64,000 nucleotides of DNA. Origin: Eretmocerus hayati. Lineage: Eukaryota; Arthropoda; Insecta; Hymenoptera; Aphelinidae. A model generated the notes under the pieces. That model saw only the letters and a list, made by a program, of their open reading frames with translations. It was not told where the DNA came from and made no database searches. The position numbers were made by a program, and so were the translations under genes. The stretch is taken from the NCBI GenBank assembly GCA_029851415.1, contig CM056743.1, positions 122,046,305 to 122,110,304 on the forward strand, read 5' to 3'. Positions 37,801-49,800 of the stretch are shown one piece after another (the stretch's first letter is position 1; each line of letters begins with the position of its first letter).

Positions 37801-40800
37801 ATATGAAAGAAGTGTGGAAAAAAAGTCACAAGTATACAGCCATCAAATATTTCAATAGATTCAAATGTGAACTGAAAACTTTAGATGGAGAGAGAAAGAT
37901 AAAATTGATAGATGAATTTTTGAGGTCTACTCAATGAACAAATTTATATATTATATGTCAAAATGTCTAAACTAGACTCAATCAAAGTCACTAGACCAAT
38001 GTACGCACATATTATTAGGTAATATTTCACTACTTCGTTTTCAATTTGAGAATTTCATGTATTTTTAGGATTAAGTCTTAGAATAATATAAGTCAGCCGC
38101 ACACAGGCGAGATTTCCGCCTCTGCGGAGTATTCTGTACTGTTTCAATGTAAACCTGGCTCAATAAATATCAAATATCAAAGGTCTTTTTCCCGTTTCAT
38201 AGAGTTGAAAAAAGATAGTTCCAACAGTTTATAGGGCCAAAAAAGATATGGCTTTTCTGGAATTTTTTTTGTGCGTAAAAATGTCAAAAAAAAGTAGAGA
38301 ATGATTTCTCGGAACTCCTTGTAGAGCTCTGAATTTATTCTCATCGTATTTGCCGAGTCATTTTACATCGAAAATGTATTTTCTAAGAATCATTTGAGTC
38401 CTTAAAAGTCGTCAAAACACTGAAAAATCATTTCCAAAGCACATTTTTGAACAAAAAATGGCCTCACCAGCATTCTCATTAGGTTTCGGGCTCCTGAAAC
38501 TAATATCAAACAATAGCCCTTGAAATTTCCTTCAAAATGGCCTATTTTAAAAGTCTATTTGATGCACAAGGAGTGGATTTGTAGCCAGTCGAATCAAGAC
38601 AAGAATGTCAAGAATGAAATCTGTGAGCCCTACGTAGCCATCTCATAACTTCAAAGACTCTTTGGCAGCTGTGTACCACATCATTCGACGGAATCGAGTT
38701 CGGCAAGAGGTTTTTTGGAAGAAAATTGACCCAGCTTTCGATTGAAAATGGTATTGAGACCATCGAGTTGGTCCCGTGGGCTGGAGATCCACCATTATGG
38801 AAGAGGAACAGAACTGTTAACTGAATATCGTTCGTTAAACGTGAATCATTTTCTACTTTTTTTTTGACATTTTTACGCACAAAAAAAATTCCAGAGAAGT
38901 CATATCTCAGGAGAAATACTTCAAATTTCTTTTTAGTGTAGTTTGAAACAATATCAATCGAAATAAAAATTAAAAAAAAAATTTTTGGGGGGTCAAAAAA
39001 GATATGGGTTACACCGTGAATGAAGGTTACTTTGAGTCTGGCAAGGGCCAGAACGACTTTTAGAAGGCTTTGCGGATGGGAAATCGATAGGTTTTTGACC
39101 CTTCTTCCGAATGCCGTAAGCCAAATTGCGATTGGTGAGGATGTTCAGAAGTTATATGCAAATACCCGAGGCAATGTTTCAAATCTTGGATTCATGGCAA
39201 AACCGCTTACATGTACCCAGGTGATGCAAAAAAATTTTTTTGGCCCTATAAACTGTTGGAACTACTTTTTTCAACACTATTTAACGGGAAAAAGACCTAT
39301 GAAGGGATAAAAAATGGTCGGAGAAAACCTTGCTGGATTGACGTGGAATTACTCATATATTACAGCTGAACTAAGCTCACATTTGGATTCGGTGACCCCA
39401 AAAACCTATAGGTATCATACTTCAACTGCCACATCCCAATTATCCGAGTATTACCCGAAAATCATGGTTTCTTAAGGTTATGTCAAAATCCTGACACTCT
39501 GGAGCAAAACTGACCCCGGATTCGGATTCAGCGACCCCGAAAACCTATGAGTATCATACTTTAACTGCCACATCTCAATTCTCCGAGTATTACCCGAAAA
39601 TCAGGTTTTTTGAGGTCATTCCAGGGTGTCAAAATCCTGACGTGCTGGAGCAAGAGTGACCCCGGATTCGGATTCAGCGACCCCAAAAACCTATAGTAGA
39701 CATAGTGAGACTATCAGATCGGAAATTTATTTTTCGCCATCGTTGCGTATAATACTATTTCATGTGGCTGTGTAATTGATCAACTCTGAACCAGATTTGA
39801 CATTTCAAAACAGGGAACAAAAGCGGAAATGATTATCAAATTCGAAAAATACATTGCGGATCGCGTTGCATATAGATTTTTGAGTACAAGAGTATTGGAT
39901 CTACAGCTTTTTTGTAGGTAATAAGTCAAAGTCAAGAACTTTTTGACAGGAAATGAATTTTATTCAAGTCAGATCATATTAATCGAATGAGATCCAAGGA
40001 TTCGTTGTATTGCTAACAATTTCCAATAACAACATCTATGAATAATACGTTTCCAGTCTTAATAACTCTACATTCCTCAGTATCATTGGATTTTCTTGCT
40101 CTTTCGGTGTGACCTCCTTCCCAGTCTTCTACACCAAGTCTACAATCAGAGAAACTTCTTCTTAGCACAGTAGTACTTAGATACACTTCAACACGGAAGC
40201 AATCTGTGAGGCGGATAACAAGATATCAATAGAAATTACAGTCAGAATCTCACAGTATAACTTTTACGAAGATGATTCATATCTACCAAACAAGTTTCTC
40301 CCAAAGTTTGTATCTATTAACGCTTTTTTCTCATCAGTTGCTTGTAGTGCAACATAATTTCCCAATAATACCGATTTATTAAATAATGCTTTCAGTATGC
40401 TTCTCATTGAATCCTTGCCATCATTCTTGGAACAAATGATCGATGTGGAATATGTTTGCTGGAAATTTTTCAACAGAGAAATTTAGCAAAACCCGGGGAA
40501 AACGCAATGGGCCGTGACCCCCGGAGGTCACGGTCCTATGATGGGCCGTGGTCCCCGGGGGTCACGGTCCCATGGTGGGCCGTGGTCCCCGGGGGTCACG
40601 GTCCTATGGTGGGCCGTGGTCCCCGGGGGTCACGGTCCACCAGTATACTACAAATTCTCTTTGCTCTATCCGGGTCTTCGACTTGCCGGCATCACCAGAT
40701 TAAACACTAGGATGAATCAAAATTCAATTTAACTCGCTTCAGTAATATTCTACTGTTGCCTGTTAATAAGAAGTGTGTGAGAAGGCTGACGCTGCTTGGC

Positions 40801-43800
40801 TGAAAGGTGGCATAATCAGGTGGAGGTAGAGCCTTAAAATTGTAATGAATTAGTTATGAAAATATGTATATGATGAATTCCTCGCCAAAGCGACCTACGG
40901 AAAGGGGTCATCTCTCAGATTCTTTTTTGACCTTTTTCATTCGATTCTATGGCCCAAAATGGGAACTTCAGACCACCTATGGAGTCAAAAAAAAATTTCT
41001 CCTCTCCATTGCACGCACATACGTAAATAGACCGAAAATCCATCGTGTAAAAATCAATGCTCTTTTATTCACGAAAATGGGAATATTTTGAGTTTTTGGA
41101 TAACTATCAATTTGCGGGTTGCGGCATCTGAAAGGGCATCAGAAAGCCTATTGAAAACGTCATCGGAAATCCTTTCTCTGTGATTTGGGGGCCTTCTGAA
41201 GGCAAACAAGTGTTTTTCACAAAATTGTTAATTCCTCAAAAAGCCATTTTTTTATTTTTCGAAAATCAGATATTTGACGTGAAATTTTGCGTTCTTTAGA
41301 AAATAGTGGGTCTCAGAGAAGTTTAGGGCGGTCCAAGTGACTTATGAGCCATTTTTTGAAAATTTGATTTTTTCGGTTCCAGAAAAAGGCGATTTTCTGC
41401 GCATGCGCACAAACGTAGACTTTGGCACCACTTTCAATGGAAAGCTGACAAAATTTCCTATAAAATGACTACCCGCAAAGTTGAAATTCATCACTGAGAC
41501 GGGATCTGCAACGATTAATTATGTCGAATCAGAATCACATGAAAATTCAATCCATTAACACCTTCGTGGCGCCTGCTGAGATGACACATTTACGAGATCT
41601 TCTCGGGACTTAATTTTGAGTACGAAATTGACCTGAAAAAAATTCGGACCACATGGTTTCAACGTGAAATTGTATGAACTTTCAGAATATGCGATGAAGA
41701 ACCCCGTTTGAGGCAAACCCGAGGTGCTACATTCGATTCTTGCCAGAAAATACTATTTTTCACATTCAAAATTGCATAAATATGCGATGAATTTTCCATC
41801 GCATATTTTGAAAGTTCAGACAATTTCACGTTGAAACCATGTCATCCTCATAATTGAGTCCCGAGAAGATCTCGTAAATGTGTCATCTCAGCAGGCGCGG
41901 CCGCAGGCGCCACAGAGGCGTTAATGGGCTGAATTTTCATGTGATTTTGATTCCATATAATTAATCGTTGCAGATCCTGTTTCAGTGCATGAATTTCAAC
42001 TTGGCGGGTAGTCATTTTATAGGGAATTTTGTCAGATTTCCATTGAACATGGCGCCGAAAGTCTACGTTTGTGCGCATGCGCAGAAAATCGCCTTTTTCG
42101 AAACCGAAAAAATCAAGTTTTCAAAAAATGGCTCGTAAGTCACTTGGATCGCCCCAAACTCCTCTGAAACCCATTTTTTTCGAAAGAACGCAAAGTTTCA
42201 CGTCAAATATCTGATTTTTAAAAAATAAAAAAACGGCTTTTTGAGGAATTAACGTTTCAGTGAAAAACACTTGTTTGCCTTCCGGTGGCCCCCAAATCAC
42301 AGAGAAGGAATTTCCGACGACGTTTTCGATAGGTTTTTTGATGCCCTTTCAGGTGCCGCAACTCGCAAATCGATAACTATCCAAAAACTCGAAATATTCT
42401 CATTTTCGTGAATAAAAATCGATTTTTACACGATGAATTTTCGGTCTGTTTACGTATGTGCGTGCAATGGAGAGGAGAAATTCTTTCTGGACCCCATAGG
42501 TGGTCCGAACTTCCTATTTTGGGCCATAGGATCGAATGAAAAAGGTTAAAAAAGAATCTGAGAGATGACCCCTTTCCGTAGGTCGCTTTGGCGTGGAATT
42601 CATCATATAGCACCCATATCTGCTATCACTAGGGTCTTAGATCCTCTAGCTCAACAGCATCATGAGGAGAACAAAACTCAGCAGGTGTTCGAACGCCATA
42701 ACCTTGGAATATGTAGTTAAGAGATAATCATTCGGGTATATAATGGGATACGGGGCGTTCCTTACTCAGGATGATCAAGGGTTTGTAACGGGATATATTT
42801 CCAATTCCGTTGGATTTTCTTGATTTGAAATAATTATTAGAGTCATATCACATGGAAATATTGATCTTTGGGTGTCGAAAATGTGCCAGCCTTAAATCTC
42901 ACTCCCGAAGATTTTAAGGTGTATTTAGCGACTTTTTGGAATATATATGAACTCGCTCACAAGTATCGATATTCTCGAATATTTTTGGGCTGTGCAAAAA
43001 ATTAGAATCATCAAATACTGCGCGATTTTGCATTTTATCGCATTTTTTGCTCGCGGCTCTTCTGTCTTGATATTTCGATTTTTCTATGTAGCACCATATT
43101 GTAGACAATGAAATTTTCTAAATATTTGAAACAAAGTTCATCTTTTTATCTATTATCTAAGTTACTAAAATTGGCAAAAAAGGCGAAAAAGGACGAAATT
43201 TTCTTTGATTGTTCATTCCGAGAAAAGGCAACCGATAAATGTGTCAATGCCGGGGCATAAAGTCCTCGTTAATCTGAATATGGGCCATTTCGGAGCAAAT
43301 CATCGAATCCCGGCACCAGGGGGGTCTGGAACGAATCCCAAAAAATTTTTTTCCCGTTAATACCATCTTGATATAGTTCAAAAAAAATTTTTTGGGATTT
43401 TTTCTAAGGCCCCTGTTGGCCCTGGGGCGTGTAAAAAGTCCTTCCAGACCCCTCGTACTTTCTTCCTTCCAATACCTACCAATTTCTAGGAGCTATTTGC
43501 TGAGAGAACATTTTAACGATTTTCGGGCTTGCTTCAAAGTGATGTAGCTCCCAATTGACTTTTACCAGTGGTCATTTTGAAGTTCTTGAAGAAAGCTACA
43601 ATTTGACTGCTAGTAAAAGTCAATTATCGAACTTTTCATAGGGGTTACAGTCGTTACAAGTTGACCAGTTTTGTAAAAATGCCAAACTTTGAGCTGAATT
43701 TGAATTAAATCGTTTTTCTTCCTTCGACCACACATCTGTGCGAATATGTTTTTTGATACAAATAATATCAATCAGAACAATAATCTGGGTGGGATATTGA

Positions 43801-46800
43801 ATTCTATTCAGCCAATTTAAAACACTCTCTGAACTAGTGTGCAACAAATGTGTGGGATTACTCTCCAATCAAATGTGTCTGAAACCTCCCGGAGGCGAGC
43901 CTCGAGCTAGATGCGAGCAGGAGGTTCTATTTTACGAGTTGAATATGGGCATTATTCCGTTTATTCGGACGCAGGCGAGAGTGGGATTTCACTCATTCTA
44001 GCTCACGAATGAGATGAGCCGCTAAAACAGTTATCCAAACATGTTCTCCCGACTCCAAATGACCATTTAAACACGTCCTCATGATCAACTTGGTTCTTAT
44101 TCATCATCTGAAGGCACTCCATCGAAAAACATATAACTACAGTGTTTTCTAGTCTGAGAGCAACTATGAATATTTTGGAGCGAAACTGACCCCAAAATCG
44201 TGTTTAGATGATCATTTTGAGTCAGGCAACCATGTTCGTATCCCTCTTTCCGCTGCTCATCTCATTTGTGAGCTGGAATGAATGAAATCCCACTAACTCT
44301 CGCCTGCGTCCAAATAGACGGAATAATGTTCGACGGTTCCATTTTCAACACGTAAAATAGGATCTCCTGCTCGCATCTAGCTCGAGGCTCGCCTCCGGGA
44401 GTTTTCAGACACATTTGATTGGAGAGTAATCCCACACAGGTTGTTGCACACTAGTTCAGATGGAAGCATATGCGAGCCATACCTGTGAGGTCATTTTGAG
44501 CAAAAAATCAAAATAGAGTGTTTTAAATTGGCTGAATAAAATCGAGAATTCAATATCCCACCCAGATTATTGTTCTGATTGATATTATTTGTATCAAAAA
44601 ACATATTCGCACAGATTTGGGGTCGAAGGAATAAAAACGATTTAATTCAAATTCAGCTCAAAGTTTGGCATTTTTACAACACTGGTCAACTTGTAACGAC
44701 TGTAACCCCTATGAAAGTTCGATAATCGAATTTTACTAGTAGTCAAATTGTAGCTCTCTTCAAGACCTTTGAAATGACCACTGGTAATACTCAATTATCA
44801 TATGTCTAGTAAGAGCTACATCACCTTGACGCAAGGCCAAAAATCGTTAAAATGTTCTCTCAGCAAATAGCTCCTAGAAATTGGTAGGTTCGAGTACCGA
44901 CCTTGGGCAATTCTCTTCATCAAAGTACTAGTCTTAAGGAAGAAAATACGCCCAGGTACGTCTAAAAATGTAGAGTCTGGTCGAAGTTATGATTTTCTGG
45001 AAACAGGCTAAAGAGGGGCCTGGAAGGACTTTTTATAGGCCCCAGGGCCCATAGGGGTCTTAGAAAAAATACCAAAAAATTTTTGTACTATATCAACATG
45101 GTATTAACGAAAAAAATGTATCAATCTTTTCGTGCGATATTTCTCTAATAATTATTTCAAATCAAGAAAATCCATCGGATTTGGATAATATATTCCGTTA
45201 CAAACCCTTGATCATCCTGAGCAAGGAACGCCCTGTATCCCGTTATGTACCCGAATGATGATCTCTTAGCAACATATTTCAAGGTTATGGCTTTCGAATA
45301 AGTGCTGAGTTTTGTTCTCCTAATGACGCTGTTGAGCTGGTGGATCAAAGGCCCTAGTGATAGGAGATACGGGTACTAAGGTAAGTATACCCAACTTGCC
45401 TCTGTACCCAACTTGCCCCCATATCCCGATCTTGGGAATGGGCACTCCTTGGCCCCCGGGCAACTCTTTTTCACGTTTGTTATGTTGAAATATGAGAAAG
45501 TAAGTAGTTTGTGTCAACCCCGAATCTTTCCTGCGTTCTTCAGAAAATTTGAACTGATTTTTAAATTTTTCGTGATTGCTTAGCTAAGAAAGTACCGAGG
45601 GAATCGCCTTCAGTAAAATCCGTGCTAAATTCTTTGAGTTCAACCAATCTTAACGTACCTCAGCGCATTCGATTCCTTGTTTCAAGACCTTCAAAATCAA
45701 TTTTTCAAAATTGCAATATTTGGATCTGGAGCTGATTTATGTGCAAAACACGGATACGATTTGTAAACAAGGATGCCAACATCGAAGTGTGCTTAACATG
45801 CCCCCATATATTTATCTCGAAAGGGCGTGCAGTACGACTTTTTTTACCTCTCAGACCGTGTTTATCACGCCAAAATAGGAAGGAAAGAGTGTTTTGGACC
45901 GGTGAGAAGTTCCAAATGTGCGTGTACGGCGATAAAAACACTGTACCGCCGATTTCCATAATTGATTTTTGAAGAATTGAGACAGTTCGGATCCATTTCA
46001 TCAAAACGAGACGTAGCTCAGTGCATTTTAAAGGACCTAAAACAAGCTTCAAAATAAGCTTCAATACGTAGGAAAATATTGACGTAGACTAGAGTTGTTG
46101 GGGAAGTGGCTAAATAAGGGCAAATTGGGTACGTTATTTTGTAAACTCTGAAAAATCACTTTTTGGAAAAGTTAAGACAGCTCGGCTCCATTTGATTGGA
46201 TTTGAACGTACTTAGATTCATTCTAAAGATCTTAGAACAAGCTTTAAAATGAGCTAAAGCACGTTGAAAATTGTTGAGGTAGACCAAAATTATTAAGAAA
46301 ATGGCCTAATGGGGGCAAGTTGGGTACACTTACAGTACCGTTCATAAGTTCTCGATGGTCGATCCCTCGATTACCCCGACTTGGAACAGCAATAAGTCAA
46401 ATTCTATGCGTTGTACGAAAATTTTCAAGAAAGCATCTTACAGAGCAGAAAAAATACTAACTTTTACTGGGTTTTGATGATTTTTATCGAATATTTTTGA
46501 CGGTTCTACACGCTGATGAAAAAATAGAAAATCTAAAAATTTTTTACTTTCATTGAGACACCTGCAGTTTTAATGCAAATAAAGATACGGCAATTCTGAA
46601 AAAAGCATCTTGTAGAGCGGAAAAAATGCTATGTGTAGCCATTTTTTGATTATTTCTCACGTACCGCGCATGAGAACGTACGAGCTGTCTAGATACCCAA
46701 AATGACTGCTTATCATCGGAAACGGCACAGAAAACGGTGAAAAACCATGATTTTGGGGATTTGGACAGCTCGCACGTTCTCACACGCGGTACGTAAAAAA

Positions 46801-49800
46801 TAATCAAAAAATGGCTACACATAGCATTTTTTCCGCTCTACAAGATGCTTTTTTCAGAATTGCCGTATCTTTATTTGCATTAAAACTGCAGGTGTCTCAA
46901 TGAAAGTAAAAAATTTTTAGATTTTCTATTTTTTCATCAGCGTGTAGAACCGTCAAAAATATTCGATAAAAATCATCAAAACCCAGTAAAAGTTAGTATT
47001 TTTTCTGCTCTGTAAGATGCTTTCTTAAAAATTTTCGTACAACGCATAGAATTTGACTTATTGCTGTTCCAAGTCAGGGTAATCGAGGGATCGACCATCG
47101 AGAACTTATGAACGGTACTGTACCTTATACATATTTTTATCACTGATTCATTACAATTTTAAGGCTCTACCTCCACCTGATTATGCCACCTTTCAGCCAA
47201 GCAGCGTCAGCCTTCTCACACACTTCTTATTAACAGGCAACAGTAGAATATTACTGAAGCGAGGTAAATTGAATTTTGATCCATCCTAGTGTTTAATCTG
47301 GTGATGCCGGCAAGTCGAAGACCCGGATAGAGCAAAGAGAATTTGTAGTATAGTGGTGGACCGTGACCCCCGGGGACCACGGGCCATCATAGGACCGTGA
47401 CCTCCGGGGACCACGGCCCACCATAGGACCGTGACCTCCGGGGGCCACGGCCCATTGCGTTTTCCCCGGGAAGTATTGGAGGCGATGCGTTTCATACAAG
47501 ACATTGAGGAGAATTCTCACCAAATCTCGTCTCAAAACTAGACTTCCATTCCTCGAAATCTGACTGAATAAAAATCAAAATCAGTACACTAGACAAGTCA
47601 CCATATGAGTATCTCCGGCATCTGTCTAATTCTCATCCGCACTTGACTAAATGCCAAAACGGGCTCTGGCACTCAATAATACCTTGAAAGTCTTGCTTTT
47701 TAGCAAGCTCGGGCATGTGGAGTGGAGTAACTTCAGTAATAATTGTGGAAGGCTCTGTCGATTCGTTAACATCAGGTAACTGATTAGTCGATGGATCCGA
47801 GGGTACGCCTTGTGGTACAGTGGGCTCAATAGTGATTACTGCATCATCGGGCAAAAATTAACACGTTCGCTGCGGCGGGACCCACGGGTGGGTCCCGCGA
47901 TTTTTCATTTTCCAATCTCATCCAGTCTGTAATGACTCGAAAAATACACCCAGTAAGAACTTTCCAAGGTGATTCACTCTGTCTAGGGCTCGACCAACGA
48001 ACCAAAAAAAGTTTGCTCCGATCCAAGCATTTTTACCAGGATACGGGGGTCCAGTTCATGAGAGAAATGAAATCACGAAAACCCGGCTTCGCAGCGAACG
48101 TGTTGATTTTGTTCAGTCGAATCAGAAGCATCCTCCTGACTGAAAATAATTCTGTGGGACCCCATGGGATCCCATGTAGTCCCATGGGACTTCGTGGGAC
48201 CTGGTCCTGGGAAAATTTTTGATCACGACACTTGGGCAATTTGGCATCCAAGAAGTGTAGCATACAAATTTTGACCATTTCTCTTCCAAAAATGGTTGAA
48301 TTTGGTCGATTATGGTCAAAATTAGTAAATTACTCGTCTCCAATGCCAAATTTTGTAAAACACAAGATTGGAAATTCTCCCAGGGCCAGGTCTCACCAGG
48401 TCCCGCGAGGTCCCATGGGATCCCTGTGATCTGATAATCTAGCAGCCAGGTTCTCGACAGATGCAACAGGTTCTCGACTGGCAAGAGAGTATTGTCACGT
48501 AATAATCTTGATTTTGTGTTATCATTGCGAATAACTGAACTTCCACAACAAATATTATCTATAAGTAGTAATTATAGTGAGTCATCTTGTAGTACATGTA
48601 TGATGTTATATAAATACCATCTTGATTCTTCCGAAGAAGGGTTTGATTAGACTCAACAGTTGCCTGACTGTTTTTCGATTTTTTGGAGACCGATGAATCT
48701 TTATTCACATTTCAAGTGTTTGGAGGTTGTCTAGTCCTCAATTTTTCCATCTTAGGTTCTGCAAGCCAAAATAGACATACAGTGAGCCATCACTCTTCTT
48801 CTGGATATGAAAAACTGCGTTCGGCTTCAAAAAAGTTTCCAGAAATAATGGTAGAGATAATACCAGCGATTTTAGTCATTTGAGTAAAGGATCAACCCAA
48901 ATTCTTGCTACAGTGGATTCTATTATCCAATTCTTCAAATCTGACTTGAATTCCCTGTGACTGTAGAATAAATCTTTCACATCCATTTGAGTGACAGATG
49001 ATGAATGTTTCGATGCCAAAATGTCATATTTGATATCACATTCTATAGGAATTCCTACAGCACCAACTGCTACGGAATGAGATTCAGTATCTTCTACAAA
49101 TTATGCACTGACAGTTTCATAGTCTTGATCCACACTCACATTAGGTCGTTTTTGAAATTTATTCTGCCCGTTCAATCAACGTCCTTTCGTTAGCTGCGTG
49201 GTGGCGACTAGATCTAAAACGTGGCACTCGCTCTTTGACAACACCTCTTGCTTCATTAATTTTGTTCATGTTTATTTCTCTGAATAAACGGACTACAAAA
49301 TAAAAATTCAGATAGAGAGGCTCATCTTTCCATCCGCGCGCTGTAGGTTATGACTCAAATGTGTTTACATAGCGTCTGCTGACGAATTAGAGCAAATGCA
49401 GTACTTATTGCCCCGAGAATGCCATCCAGGTGCCTCGAGGGGAAGGCGTTACACCTCCAATGCTCTCCAATACATTTGCCTCTCGGGGCCACCGCAAAGA
49501 AAGGGGTCTTAACCCCGTGGAGGCTCGGCCGGAAAGCGGCATTTTCTGATCGGGAGGTTCCATTGGTAGAGGAAAAATTCGGGCGTTACCCTTCACAACA
49601 AGGTGGGGCCCCCATGGTAAGCCGTGAAAGCTGCACGGGGAATTCGAAAAAAAACTAAATGGAGATATTTTGAGGCAGGGGGAGTAATTTGTGAATCATC
49701 TATAATTTTGCCAAACTCTGTAAATTTCTCTTTGATTTTTCACTACTCAAAGATAACTTCGTTTTGAGGTCAAGATCTGTGAGAAATAAACGTGATATTT

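Larger units (their letters stand above)
36325..39735. mobile_element. 3.4-kb inverted-repeat element in intron 2, carrying a LINE insertion
   Basis: The left arm starts near TTTTCGGATCTGATGGTCTC and the right arm ends GAGACTATCAGATCGGAAA. Both arms contain tandem copies of a block with GCTGAATCCGAAT and CAAAATCCTGACGTG (left and mirrored), spaced roughly 120-190 bp. Inner arm parts (38183-38290 and 38860-39300) also pair. Boundaries are approximate and no target duplication was identified. Confidence 0.55.
40492..47470. mobile_element. Palindromic TIR element broken open by nested insertions
   Basis: Ends are CCCGGGGAAAACGCAATGGG and its exact reverse complement. The outer arms are about 40492-40870 and 47128-47470, about 92-95% alike by eye, and start with GC-rich 34-bp tandem repeats. 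When the TA-flanked inserts at 40871-42605, 42610-45376 and 45379-47125 are taken out, the arms meet at a palindromic apex. The original element was therefore a foldback of about 720 bp. It lies in intron 2 of the CMTM-type gene. Confidence 0.72.
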
